The notes under the pieces were generated by a model. It was not told where the DNA came from, made no database searches, and worked only from the letters and a program-made list of their open reading frames with translations. Shown in pieces: positions 16,707 to 25,579 of a stretch of DNA of 64,000 bases (positions within the stretch are counted from its first letter, which is position 1; each line of letters starts with the position of its first letter). The stretch is from Plantactinospora soyae (GTDB taxonomy: Bacteria; Actinomycetota; Actinomycetes; Mycobacteriales; Micromonosporaceae): assembly GCF_014874095.1 (NCBI RefSeq), contig NZ_JADBEB010000001.1, positions 7,130,001-7,194,000 on the forward strand, given 5' to 3'. A program made the position numbers and the translations under genes.

Positions 16707-17417
16707 TCATGCAAGTGCCGAACCACCCCGCGACGGATCGTGCTGCCGGCGTACCATCTCGCCGATCCAGCTGGGCGCGTACGGGGACGTACAGCCCGGG
16801 GAGGTCGGGTAGTCCTTGAGTACCGCCAGGCGCTCGCCGATGCCGACCGCACGGGCGCGGTGCTCGGCGTGGTCGATCCCGATCTGGGCCAGGCAGTGGT
16901 TCATCGCCCACTGCAGGCGATCCGGGGCGTCCCGCATCTGCGCCTCGATGACGTCGAGCAGTCCTGGGAGGTCGAGGCCCTCGGGCTTCTTCGTCACACG
17001 TTCGGTGGTCAACGCCCAGCCGGCACTCGCTACCACCGGATCCGGATCGGCGAACCAGGCCAGACGCAGTTCTTCGGAGTGCGGGTTCTTCTTCACCACG
17101 TAGTTCACGAGCCAGTCGTGCACCTTGGGCTTGTGCGCCTCGCGCAGCATGACGTCCAACTCGTCCCGCGCGAACGCCTTCGGGCGGCAGATCAGGAGCG
17201 CCAGCAGTCTCGCCGCGGTGTCATCCGTCTCCCAGAGCTGACCGGCGAGTTCCTGCCGCGTCTTCAGCCGCTTCGCGAGTGCGCGCAGCTTGCTGAGGTT
17301 CACACCGTGATCGTCACCGTGTCTCTCGTTGACCTCACGTGCCCTCGGGTCCTCGAGCGCGGCCAGCTCGGCCATCACCTCGGCCACCGTCGTACCGGTC
17401 AGCGTCGCCTCGGCCAC
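16707..17417 (-). CDS. DNA alkylation repair (AlkD-like, HEAT-repeat) protein
   Basis: The 236-residue, all-helical protein matches the DNA alkylation repair family (PF08713): 'RHGDDHGVNLSKLRALAKRL', 'LWETDDTAARLLALLI', 'DPDPVVASAGWALTTERV' and 'WAMNHCLAQIGI'. AlkD glycosylases remove N3- and N7-alkylpurines without base flipping, using a Trp-Asp-Arg set; several Trp and Arg residues are present but I cannot assign the catalytic ones. Some relatives, including those beginning 'LTGTTVAEVMAELAALEDP', may not be glycosylases. It stands alone; the next minus-strand gene upstream, the MFS gene, is 68 bp away. Confidence 0.75.
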   Translation of the reverse strand: MAEATLTGTTVAEVMAELAALEDPRAREVNERHGDDHGVNLSKLRALAKRLKTRQELAGQLWETDDTAARLLALLICRPKAFARDELDVMLREAHKPKVHDWLVNYVVKKNPHSEELRLAWFADPDPVVASAGWALTTERVTKKPEGLDLPGLLDVIEAQMRDAPDRLQWAMNHCLAQIGIDHAEHRARAVGIGERLAVLKDYPTSPGCTSPYAPSWIGEMVRRQHDPSRGGSALA

Positions 17418-17485
17418 CTCAGCCTCCTGCCCCTCCTGCGCGGCACTCAGCCTACGACGGAAGTCGCCTCCTGTCGTACACCGAG

Positions 17486-18718
17486 CTACCCGGCCGACAC
17501 TCGGACCGGGGTGGAGCCCTGGGGCGTACCGGATGGGCTGTCGCCGTGCTGCCCTTCCTGCGCGTCGGCGGCGGCGGACGGGAGACGTCGTTCGCCGAGC
17601 GCCATCGCCAGTGCGATGAAGCCGAGCAGGGCGCCGATCAGTACCGTGCTGCGTACACCGTGGCTCGGCAGCGCGAGGCTGCCGACCAGGGCGCCGCCGG
17701 TGATGCCGAGGTTGACGGCGGCGGAGACCGTGGCAGCGGCGAGGTCCGAGCGCCCGGGCGCCACCTGGAGCACGAGGCCGCCGAGCGACGCGGTGAACGC
17801 CGCGAACGCCAGTCCGGCCAGGGCGAGCAGGCCGACGGCCACCGCCGGCCGGTGGCCGAACGCGTACAGCCCGAGCAGGGCCACCGACTGCAACGCGACG
17901 GTCGCGACCAGGGCGAGCCAGGGGCTGCGGTCGACCACCGCTCCGAGGGCGAGGATCCCGAGCAGGCTGGCAACACCGCGCGCCAGCAGGATGGCCCCGA
18001 CCGCCGAGGCCGGGAATCCGCTGATCTCGGTGACGAAGAGCGCGACATAGGTGTACGCGGCGATCGCGCCGGCGGTCGCCAGGACGGCCACGGCGACCAG
18101 CAGCCAGAATCGGCGGACGTCAGGGGTCGCACCCCGGACGGCATGTCCCTGGTCCGGCCGCGTCGGGGGCAGCAGCGAGGCCACCACGACGAACACGATC
18201 GCGCCGAGCCCGGCCACCGCCAGGAAGGGCAGCCGCCAGCCGCCGCGCTCGCCCAGCCAGGTGCCGGCCGGCACGCCCAGAATCAGCGCGACGTTGCCGC
18301 CGGCGAACACGATCGCGACCACCCGCCCGCGTAGTCCGGGTCGGAACAGCTCGGCCGCGGCCGGCACCACTACCGCCCAGAACAACGCATGAGTCGCCGC
18401 GGTCGCCATCCTGGCCGCCAGCAATAGCGCGAACGTGTCCGCGAACACCGTGATCGCGGTGCTGACGACGAAGCCGGCCAGGAGCGCCGACAACAGTCGT
18501 CGGCGCGGGACTCTCCTGGCCAGCGCCGTCAACGGAATCGAGGCGACGACGACCACCGCACCGTACGCGGTGACGAGCATGCCCACCTGCGACGGCGAGA
18601 CGGCCAGATCCGTGGCCATCGGGAGGAGCAGCCCGATCGGCAGCGCCTCGGCGGTGGTGTAGAGGAACGTCCCGCCGGACAGGCCGACCAGCGCCCCCAC
18701 TGCTCGTCTGCGCTCCAT
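17486..18718 (-). CDS. MFS drug/sugar efflux transporter (12 TM)
   Basis: The 410-residue protein has 12 hydrophobic segments and the AraJ/DHA1-type start 'LPIGLLLPMATDLAVSPSQVGMLVTAYGAVVVVASIPLTALARRVPRRRLL', with the motif-A-like basic loop. Such proteins export drugs, sugars or arabinose-like compounds by proton antiport. It is divergent from a CGNR zinc-finger regulator. A 12-bp sequence 10 bp before its start is repeated in inverted orientation at the start of the regulator gene, so both are probably controlled together. The ATG at 18718 is preceded by GGAGGG. Confidence 0.88.
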   Translation of the reverse strand: MERRRAVGALVGLSGGTFLYTTAEALPIGLLLPMATDLAVSPSQVGMLVTAYGAVVVVASIPLTALARRVPRRRLLSALLAGFVVSTAITVFADTFALLLAARMATAATHALFWAVVVPAAAELFRPGLRGRVVAIVFAGGNVALILGVPAGTWLGERGGWRLPFLAVAGLGAIVFVVVASLLPPTRPDQGHAVRGATPDVRRFWLLVAVAVLATAGAIAAYTYVALFVTEISGFPASAVGAILLARGVASLLGILALGAVVDRSPWLALVATVALQSVALLGLYAFGHRPAVAVGLLALAGLAFAAFTASLGGLVLQVAPGRSDLAAATVSAAVNLGITGGALVGSLALPSHGVRSTVLIGALLGFIALAMALGERRLPSAAADAQEGQHGDSPSGTPQGSTPVRVSAG

Positions 18719-18727
18719 GTGCCCTCC

Positions 18728-18819
18728 ACTGTTTCCATCTAAACTAGATACGGCGGCAACAGGCTAACCAGGGCGTTCGACACCCTGCAACTGGTAAAAT
18801 CGGTTTCGATGGAAACAGT
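18728..18819. promoter_or_regulatory. Mirrored 12-bp operators flanking the MFS/CGNR promoter region
   Basis: ACTGTTTCCATC at 18728-18739 and its exact complement GATGGAAACAGT at 18808-18819 bracket the divergent promoters. The left copy is just upstream of the MFS ribosome site. The right copy covers the ATG of the regulator gene, which would allow steric autorepression. An additional palindrome ATCTA-AAC-TAGAT (18737-18749) overlaps the left copy, and GTTTC-GATG-GAAAC (18803-18816) the right. A TAAAAT box at 18795-18800 is the likely -10 of the regulator gene. Confidence 0.65.
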
Positions 18820-19429
18820 CGAGGACGTCACGCGGTTTCGCCTGGTGGGCGGCGATCTCGCCCTGGACTTCGTCAACACCCGTAGTGGCCCACCCGTCGG
18901 CACCCCGGACGACGACACACTCACCAGCTATCCCGAGCTGGTCGCCTGGGGCGTGTACGCGGGCGCCCTCACCGAGGCGGAGGCCGCAGCGTTGCGCCGA
19001 CTCTCGCGCGACGATCCGGGCGGCGCCCACGCTGCCCTGGCGCGAGCGCTGCGCACCCGCGACTACCTCGACGAAATATTTCGGCCGCTGACCGCCGGCC
19101 GGGATCCGAACACCGCCGACCTGGCCCGGCTGCGGGACGACGAGGCGGACGCGCTCGGCCACGCACAGCTCGAGCCCGGGAGCACGTTCGCCTGGGCCTG
19201 GCGGAACGACCACACGCTCGCCCGGCCGCTACGGCCGGTGGTGCACGCGGCGGTGCAGCTCCTCACCACGGGCGCGCTGGACCGGATCAAGGGCTGTGGA
19301 GGCTGTCGCTTCCTCTTCAACGACGAGAGCAAGAACCGCAGTCGCCGCTGGTGCAGCATGGACGACTGCGGCACCGCCGAGAAGATCCGGCGCTACGTCG
19401 CTGTCCGCCGCACGCGGGCGACGCGATGA
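18809..19429 (+). CDS. CGNR zinc-finger (ABATE domain) transcriptional regulator
   Basis: The 206-residue protein begins with the ABATE stress-response domain ('FRLVGGDLALDFVNTRSG', 14-31) and ends with a zinc finger 'CGGCRFLFNDESKNRSRRWC' followed by 'SMDDCGTAEKIRRYVAVRR'. The four zinc-ligand Cys are present, but the name-giving CGNR box reads CGTA here. These proteins are thought to be DNA-binding regulators, usually next to a transporter or hydrolase gene, which fits the divergent MFS gene. A TAAAAT box ends 8 nt before the ATG with no ribosome site, so translation is probably leaderless. A 12-bp operator covers the start codon. Confidence 0.85.
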   Translation: METVEDVTRFRLVGGDLALDFVNTRSGPPVGTPDDDTLTSYPELVAWGVYAGALTEAEAAALRRLSRDDPGGAHAALARALRTRDYLDEIFRPLTAGRDPNTADLARLRDDEADALGHAQLEPGSTFAWAWRNDHTLARPLRPVVHAAVQLLTTGALDRIKGCGGCRFLFNDESKNRSRRWCSMDDCGTAEKIRRYVAVRRTRATR

Positions 19430-19657
19430 ACGCCCAGGGTCCGATCACGAGCGTTGCCGCGTTCTGAACCGAGTGGCCCAGGTTCAGGGAAGGCCCTCTG
19501 AGACAAGGAACAGCTTGCCGGAAGCGGCGTTACGCTATTCGGGGCCAAGTATGGATCATGGCTGTCCACCCAGGCACGGCTGGGGCAATCGTCCTCCTCC
19601 TCGCCGTCCGGCGCTTCCGCTGGTCGCGGTGCCGGCCGGGATCGATACCCTGATGTC

Positions 19658-22600
19658 GTGAGCCCCGATCTCCTCCTGCTGTCACGGGTGTCCTTCCGTG
19701 GCCGGGAGATCGCGGGTCCACGGCTGCGAGGTCTCATCGCCCTGCTCGCCGGTGACCTGCGTACCGGCTGCGGCACCGGGCGGCTGGTCGAGGGGCTGTG
19801 GCCGGACGAGCAGCCGGAGAACCCGCCCAAGGCCCTGCAGATCCTCGTCTCCCGGGCGCGGTCCCAGCTCGGCGCCGAGGTCATCCTCCGGACCCCGACC
19901 GGCTACCGGCTGACGCTGACCGAGGACCAGGTCGACAGCTCGGCGGTGCTGATCCGGGCTGCGGCGGGCGCCCGGTGCTCGCGAGCCGGCGACCACGCCG
20001 CCGCGCTCTCGCACGCCGACGCCGGCCTGGCCCTGTGGGATGGCACCGAGCCCGGCCCCGCCGACAGCGCCGACGGCCCGGTGACGGCACTGCGGGCGGA
20101 GCGACGGGCCACCTACCGCACCCTGGTACGTGCCCGCGCGCTCGCCCTCGCCCGGCTCGACCGGCCCGCCGAGGCGGTGGAACGGCTGGCCAAGCTGGCC
20201 GCCGAGCGGCCGCGCGACGAGGAGGTACTGGTCGAGCTGCTGCGCTGCGAAGCAGCGACGGTCGGCCCGGCCACGGCGCTGGCCCGCTACGACGCCTACC
20301 GGCATGCGCTGCGCGATGAGCTCGGCACCGATCCCGGCGCGGCGTTGCGGGCCGAGCACCAGCGGCTGCTCCAGGGCGTGCTGCCCACGGTCCGGCACGG
20401 TGTCGTGCACGAGCCCAACCCGCTGCTCGGCCGGGACGATGACGTCGCGGCGGTGGAGGCACTGCTGCGTACCTCCCGGGTGACCTCGATCGTCGGGCCG
20501 GGCGGCCTCGGCAAGACCCGGTTCGCCAACGTCGTCGCCCGCCGCGCCGAGGTGCCGACGGTCACCGTCGTGCCGCTGGCCGGCATCGTCGCCGCCGACG
20601 ACGTGGCCCGCGAGGTGGCGACCGCCCTCGGTGTGGGCGAGCACCGGACACCGGGCGCGATCGGACACGTCACCGGCACCGGTGACGTCGCCATCGCCAT
20701 CGCGGCCGCGCTCGCCGGCGGCCCGTCCCTGCTGGTGCTCGACAACTGCGAGCACGTCGTCGCCAGCGCCGCCGACCTGGTCCGCACCCTGGTGTCGATG
20801 ACCGCCGAGCTGCGGATCCTCACCACCAGCCGGATGCCGCTGGGACTGTCGTCGGAGTCGGTCTACCAACTGCCGGAGCTGAGCCTGTCGATGAGTGTCG
20901 AGCTGTTCGGGCAGCGGGCCCGGGCCGCGCGGCCGGGCGTCGACCTGCCCACGGCCGCCGTGGAGGAGCTGTGCCGCCACCTCGACGGGCTGCCGCTCGC
21001 GGTCGAACTGGCCGCCGCGCGGGTACGGATCATGTCTGTGGCGGAACTCGCCCGGCGGCTCGACGACCGGTTCAGCCTGTTGCGTGGCGGTGCCCGGGAC
21101 GCGCCGCAGCGCCACCACACGCTGCACGCGGTCGTCGACTGGAGCTGGAACCTGCTGGATCCGGCCGGCCAGGCGGCGATGCGGGCGCTGTCGGTGTTCA
21201 CCGACGGGTTCACCGCCGACGCCGCACGGTTGCTGCTCGAGGCGTTGCCTGCGGCCACCCGCGAGATGGACGTGCTCATGGTGCTCGAGCACCTGGTCGA
21301 CCACTCGCTGGTCAAGGTGTTCGACACCCCGGCGGGCACCCGGCTGCGGATGCTCGAGACGGTCCGGGAGTTCAGCGCCGCACGCCTGGCGGCGGCGGGC
21401 GAAGCCGACGAGGTGACGGCGGCGTTCCTGGGGTGGGCACGGGCGTTCGGCGTGGCCAACCATGCGAACCTGTTCGGCCCCGACCCCTACGACACGGCCA
21501 GCGCGGTGCAGGTGGAGCAGGAGAATCTGCTCCAGGCTCTCCGGCACGCCCTCCGCGGCGACGACCGGCCCACCGTCGCGGCGATCGCCGCGGTCCTCGG
21601 CGGCATATGGAACATCAAGTCCAACCATCCGCGGCTCACGGCGCTGATCCGACAGACCTCCTGGCCGCTGTCGCACTACCGGCCCGAGCCGGCCTTCGTC
21701 GAGATGACCCGGACCGCCCTGACCCTGGCCGTGGCGTACACGTTCGGCACCGAGGGGCCACGGCCGATGCGGGCGGTCGTCGCGCTGCGCCGGCTCGGCC
21801 TGGCCCGGCCGGACACCCTGAGCAGGGCGGTCGGCTGGGCGATCGGCGCCCTGGGCGACCCGGTGAAGCTGCAACGGCTGTGTGACAGCACCGAGCCACT
21901 GCTGGCCGGCACCGCGAACATGCTCGCCAGCTACCACTGGGAGACCGTCGGCGATCTCGACGCGGCGTTGAAGGCGGCCCGGCAGGCGCTCAACCTCTTC
22001 ACCGACCGGGAGCTACCGTGGCCGCGCTCGCTCGGCCACTGCCGGGTCGCCGAGCTCTGCCTGCAACTGGAGCAGGGCGCGAAGGCCCGCGACCAGTTGA
22101 TCGCGGCGCTGCCGGTGCTCCAGCGCCTCGGTGCCCAGGCCGACGCTATCGGTGTCCGGTCGTGGCTCGTACTGGCCAATCTGCAGATCGGTGACAGCGT
22201 CGAAGCCGAGCGGTGGTTGGAAGGTCTGACCCAGATCGTGCTCGACGAGGACGAGGTCAAGGCGGTCGGCTACGACCTGGGCATCCGGGGCGAGGTACTG
22301 CTTGCCCGTGGCGAGGTGCAGGCCGGCCTGCGGCTGTGGCGCCACGTGGCCGACCAGGTCCGCGACGCCGGCGCCATCACCTCCACCGGCGTCCCGCTCG
22401 ACCTGTACCCCTGGGTGGCGGAGGCACGGTCGGTGGCCGTCATCGCGCACGCCCGGTACGGCCGGCTCGACCTCATCGCCGACATCGCCGACGCGCTGCC
22501 CGAACGCCTGACGCATCTGCTGACCCATCCGCTGGTCAACCCGCCGCCGTACATGGTCGAGCAGGCGATCTGCGGCACCCTGCTGCTGGCGATGGCGGTA

Positions 22601-22942
22601 GCGGACGTCGCGTGTGCCCGGCAGACCGGCGATCCGGCCCTCGCCCGGTCGGCGGCCCGGATGATCGCGCTGGCCGAGCGGTTCCGGTTCCTGCGCAACT
22701 TCCAGCCGACGATGTCCGCGGCGTCGGCCCGGGCGGACGCCGAGCAGGCCGACCGGTCGGCGTACGTCGAGGCGGTGTCGTCCTACGCCGACCTGGACCA
22801 GGCCGGGATCCGCGCGGCGGCGCTGGACCTGCTGCGCGAGCGCCCGGTCGGTACGGAGACGATCGCGCACCGGCGCCTGCCCGTCGCCGAGGCCCGGCCG
22901 TGCGTCGCCAGGCCCGGCGCCGACGTCGTCCCGGCCGGGTGA
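19658..22942 (+). CDS. SARP/AfsR-type regulator with NB-ARC ATPase and TPR-like C-terminus
   Basis: The 1094-residue protein has an OmpR-type winged helix (1-90; 'PRLRGLIALLAGD', 'ALQILVSRARSQLG', 'RTPTGYRLTL'), a bacterial transcriptional activator domain (about 95-241), and a STAND ATPase with Walker A 'VGPGGLGKTR' (279-288) and Walker B 'LLVLDNCEH' (358-366). 'LPLAVELAAARVR' is the GLPL-type motif. The helical C-terminal half is TPR-like. Large AfsR-like regulators switch on secondary metabolism or exporters. It converges with a DrrAB-like exporter but no biosynthetic genes are adjacent. GTG 19658 has TACCCT 6 nt upstream and no ribosome site, so the transcript is probably leaderless. Confidence 0.9.
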   Translation: MSPDLLLLSRVSFRGREIAGPRLRGLIALLAGDLRTGCGTGRLVEGLWPDEQPENPPKALQILVSRARSQLGAEVILRTPTGYRLTLTEDQVDSSAVLIRAAAGARCSRAGDHAAALSHADAGLALWDGTEPGPADSADGPVTALRAERRATYRTLVRARALALARLDRPAEAVERLAKLAAERPRDEEVLVELLRCEAATVGPATALARYDAYRHALRDELGTDPGAALRAEHQRLLQGVLPTVRHGVVHEPNPLLGRDDDVAAVEALLRTSRVTSIVGPGGLGKTRFANVVARRAEVPTVTVVPLAGIVAADDVAREVATALGVGEHRTPGAIGHVTGTGDVAIAIAAALAGGPSLLVLDNCEHVVASAADLVRTLVSMTAELRILTTSRMPLGLSSESVYQLPELSLSMSVELFGQRARAARPGVDLPTAAVEELCRHLDGLPLAVELAAARVRIMSVAELARRLDDRFSLLRGGARDAPQRHHTLHAVVDWSWNLLDPAGQAAMRALSVFTDGFTADAARLLLEALPAATREMDVLMVLEHLVDHSLVKVFDTPAGTRLRMLETVREFSAARLAAAGEADEVTAAFLGWARAFGVANHANLFGPDPYDTASAVQVEQENLLQALRHALRGDDRPTVAAIAAVLGGIWNIKSNHPRLTALIRQTSWPLSHYRPEPAFVEMTRTALTLAVAYTFGTEGPRPMRAVVALRRLGLARPDTLSRAVGWAIGALGDPVKLQRLCDSTEPLLAGTANMLASYHWETVGDLDAALKAARQALNLFTDRELPWPRSLGHCRVAELCLQLEQGAKARDQLIAALPVLQRLGAQADAIGVRSWLVLANLQIGDSVEAERWLEGLTQIVLDEDEVKAVGYDLGIRGEVLLARGEVQAGLRLWRHVADQVRDAGAITSTGVPLDLYPWVAEARSVAVIAHARYGRLDLIADIADALPERLTHLLTHPLVNPPPYMVEQAICGTLLLAMAVADVACARQTGDPALARSAARMIALAERFRFLRNFQPTMSAASARADAEQADRSAYVEAVSSYADLDQAGIRAAALDLLRERPVGTETIAHRRLPVAEARPCVARPGADVVPAG

Positions 22943-22943
22943 A

Positions 22944-22972
22944 GCCGGGCCCGGCGATGAAGCTCGGGCCCG
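22944..22972. terminator. Paired GC palindromes between convergent genes
   Basis: A perfect palindrome GCCGGGCCCGGC (22944-22955) and a second core CGGGCCCG (22965-22972) sit between the SARP gene and the permease gene, which converge. They can fold separately or with each other and probably act as a bidirectional terminator. Confidence 0.45.
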
Positions 22973-23003
22973 GCAGACCGCCGGGCGCGACCGTGCGGAG
23001 CGA

Positions 23004-23795
23004 TCAGCGGCTGCGGTCGCGGTTGTAGAGCCACCTCGCCCACACGTACCCGGCCAGCGCGATCACGGCACACCAGCCGAGCGCGATCACGCCGCTGTTG
23101 CCGATCGGCGTGCCGAGGAGCAGGCCGCGCAGCGTCTCCATGATCGGGGTGAACGGCTGGTACTCGGCGAACCACCGCAGCCCGACCGGCAACGAGTCGG
23201 TGGGCACGAACCCGCTGCCGAAGAAGGGCAGCAGCATCAGGGGCATCGGCAGGTTGCTTGCCGCCTCGACCGTCTTCGTCGCCAGACCCATCGCCACGGT
23301 CAGCCACACGAGGCCGAACGTCGTCGCGGTGAGGACCCCGACGACCGCCAGCCACTCGATCGCGGTGCTGTCGGGCCGGAAGCCGACGAGCACGGCCACG
23401 CCGAGGACGGCGGCGAGCTGGAGCAGGGTCTGCAGCACGCTGCCCAGCACGTGCCCGGTCAGGACCGACACCCGCGCGATCGCCATGGTCCGGAACCGCG
23501 CGATGATGCCCTCCGCCATGTCCATCGCCACCGACATCGCGGTGCCCTGGACGGCACTGGCGATGGTGATCAGCAGGATGCCGGGCGTGACGTAGTTGAC
23601 GTAGGCGCCGCGACCGCCTGACCCGCCGCCGAGACCATCGCCGAGCGTGCCGCCGAGCACGTAGACGAACAGCAGCAGGAAGATGATCGGCACGGCGAGC
23701 AGCATCAGCAGCACGGACAGGTTGCGCGACATGTGCCGCAGCTGGCGGCGCAGCATCGTGGCCGAGTCGCGGACCGCCAGGGTCATCGTGGTCAT
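23004..23795 (-). CDS. ABC-2 type permease, DrrB-like
   Basis: The 263-residue membrane protein has six hydrophobic segments. The N-terminal region 'DSATMLRRQLRHMSRNLSVLLMLLAVPIIFLLLFVYVLGG' is characteristic of daunorubicin-resistance (DrrB) permeases, as are 'AYVNYVTPGILLITIASAVQGTAMSVAMDMAEGIIARFRTM' and 'FVPTDSLPVGLRWFAEYQPFTPIMETLRGLLLG'. It pairs with the ATPase gene just upstream, whose stop overlaps its start by 4 bp. Together they form a drug or lipid exporter. The substrate is unknown. Confidence 0.9.
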   Translation of the reverse strand: MTTMTLAVRDSATMLRRQLRHMSRNLSVLLMLLAVPIIFLLLFVYVLGGTLGDGLGGGSGGRGAYVNYVTPGILLITIASAVQGTAMSVAMDMAEGIIARFRTMAIARVSVLTGHVLGSVLQTLLQLAAVLGVAVLVGFRPDSTAIEWLAVVGVLTATTFGLVWLTVAMGLATKTVEAASNLPMPLMLLPFFGSGFVPTDSLPVGLRWFAEYQPFTPIMETLRGLLLGTPIGNSGVIALGWCAVIALAGYVWARWLYNRDRSR

Positions 23796-24799
23796 CGTGC
23801 GGTCACCTTCGCTGAGTCGGAAGCGGAAACGGTTGCCGAAGCGGGAGCGGCGGCCGCCGAGGCGGGCTGGCCGGTGACGGCGAAGAACACGTCGTCGAGG
23901 TCGGGGGTGTGAACGGTCAGCCCGTCCACCTCGACCGCGCTTGCGTCGAGGCGGTCGAGCAGGGCCTTGAGCGAGCGGACCCCGCCGTCGCCGGGTACCC
24001 GCAGGACCAGTGACTCACTGGCCGGGTCCGGCGCGACGTTCAGGATCGCGGCCGCTGCGGTCAGGGCCCGATCGTCGGCGAACCGCAGCTCGACATGGCC
24101 GCCCGGCACCCGCCGCTTGAGTTCGGCCGGGGTGCCCTGGGCGACGAGCCGGCCGTGGTCGAGCAGGGCGACCCGGTCGGCGAGCTGGTCCGCCTCCTCG
24201 AGGTACTGGGTGGTGAGAAAGATCGTCACGCCCCGGGCGACCAGGTCCCGGACGATCTGCCACATGTCGCGTCGGCTGCGCGGGTCCAGCCCGGCGGTCG
24301 GCTCGTCGAGGAAGATCACCCGGGGATCGCCGATGAGGCCCATGGCGAGGTCGAGCCGACGGCGCATGCCGCCCGAGTACGCCGCGGCCGGCTTCTTCGC
24401 CGCCGGCCCGAGGTCGAACCGGTCCAGCAGATTCGCCGTGCGTCGCCGCCGCTCGACCCGGCCCAGATGGTGCAGGTCGGCCATCAGCAACAGGTTCTCC
24501 TCGCCGGTGAGAAAGTTGTCCACCGCGGAGAACTGGCCGGTGACGCCGATCGCCGCGCGTACCCGATCGGGATCACGGGCCACGTCGTGACCGCAGATAC
24601 GGACCTCACCCGCGTCGGCACGGATGAGGGTCGACAGGATCTGGACCATGGTGGTCTTGCCAGCCCCGTTGGGGCCGAGCAACGAGAAGATGGTGCCCTC
24701 GGGTACGTACAGGTCGATGCCGTCGAGCACCACCTGGTTGCCGTACGACCTGCGTAGTTCGGTAACCGCGATCGCCGGCTCGGCCGGTAAGTTCGTCAT
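23792..24799 (-). CDS. ABC exporter ATPase, DrrA-like
   Basis: The 335-residue protein has Walker A 'LLGPNGAGKTT', Q-loop 'VTGQFSAVDNFLTGEENL', signature 'YSGGMRRRLDLAMGL', Walker B 'VIFLDEPTAGLDPRSRRDMW' and the C-terminal DrrA domain ('RFADDRALTAAAAILN'...'LDDVFFAVTGQPA'). It is the ATPase of a daunorubicin-resistance type exporter, cotranscribed with the permease that follows with a 4-bp overlap. The start ATG 24799 gives the family's usual N-terminus 'IAVTELRRSYG'; the frame stays open for another 98 codons without family resemblance. The SARP gene at 19658-22942 is the nearest candidate regulator. Confidence 0.9.
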   Translation of the reverse strand: MTNLPAEPAIAVTELRRSYGNQVVLDGIDLYVPEGTIFSLLGPNGAGKTTMVQILSTLIRADAGEVRICGHDVARDPDRVRAAIGVTGQFSAVDNFLTGEENLLLMADLHHLGRVERRRRTANLLDRFDLGPAAKKPAAAYSGGMRRRLDLAMGLIGDPRVIFLDEPTAGLDPRSRRDMWQIVRDLVARGVTIFLTTQYLEEADQLADRVALLDHGRLVAQGTPAELKRRVPGGHVELRFADDRALTAAAAILNVAPDPASESLVLRVPGDGGVRSLKALLDRLDASAVEVDGLTVHTPDLDDVFFAVTGQPASAAAAPASATVSASDSAKVTAR

Positions 24800-24936
24800 G
24801 CCCAGCACAGTGCCGCCGGGCCGGATCGCGGCGGTTTCACCGTGGTTTCCGCGCCCCCGACCGGCCTGAACCGAACTGCACCGCTCCCGGCCGACGGTAG
24901 GAAGCCACTGGCCGCGCGGACCAATAGGATTACGAC

Positions 24937-25479
24937 ATGACGCGGTGTCTTCTCGTGCCGGGGCGCGGCATACCGCTTGCGGGGCACTGGTCCCGGCTGT
25001 GGGTCGAGTCGCATCCGGACTATCGATGGGCACCCGAGCCGCCGGGGCCACCGTATATCGCCACCGAACGGGTGGCCGCGCTGCACGAGGCACTCGGCGC
25101 CGACGACGAGCCCGCGATTCTCATCGCACACAGCGCAGGTTGTCTCACTGTCGCATCCTGGGCGAGCCGGCACGTCGGTCCGGTCCGCGCCGCTCTGCTG
25201 GTAACCCCGCCCTATCTCGACCCGGACTGGACACCTGGTCCGGGCGAGCCCGACGACGACGTCGTCGACGAGATTCCGCGTCGGCCGCTGCCGTTCCCCT
25301 CGATCCTGGTTGCCAGCCGTACCGACACGTACGCCACCTTCGCGCAGTTCCAGCAGTACGCCCGGGACTGGGGCGCCGAGCTTTTCGACGCCGGTAACGT
25401 CGGGCACCTCGACAGCGCCAGCGGGTACGGCCCCTGGCCGGAAGGCGAGCGTCTGGTCGAGTCCCTCGCCGCACGGTAG
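24937..25479 (+). CDS. RBBP9/YdeN family serine hydrolase
   Basis: The 180-residue protein is a compact alpha/beta hydrolase of the RBBP9/YdeN family: 'LLVPGRGIPLAGHWSRLW' (5-22), the nucleophile in 'LIAHSAGCLTVASWA' (Ser66), the Asp in 'VASRTDTYATF' and the His in 'NVGHLDSASGYGPWPEG'. All three catalytic residues are present. The substrate is unknown. A TAGGAT box at 24925-24930 stands 6 nt before the ATG and no ribosome site is present, so the message is probably leaderless. It is divergent from the DrrA-like gene. Confidence 0.87.
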   Translation: MTRCLLVPGRGIPLAGHWSRLWVESHPDYRWAPEPPGPPYIATERVAALHEALGADDEPAILIAHSAGCLTVASWASRHVGPVRAALLVTPPYLDPDWTPGPGEPDDDVVDEIPRRPLPFPSILVASRTDTYATFAQFQQYARDWGAELFDAGNVGHLDSASGYGPWPEGERLVESLAAR

Positions 25480-25579
25480 CCGCGCTTCGGGCCCGGGGGC
25501 TTCCACCCGGGCATGTGGACCAAACGGCTGCCGCGGACCCGTCCCAGCCGACGCACTCCCCCAGCCGACGGACTCTGTC

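Noticed and set aside
19682-21937. A 751-codon minus-strand frame inside the SARP gene
   Set aside because: It is antisense to the SARP regulator with low-complexity composition and no recognisable domain.
19658-24799. A secondary-metabolite gene cluster
   Set aside because: Only a regulator and an exporter are present. No synthase, cyclase or tailoring enzymes are linked.
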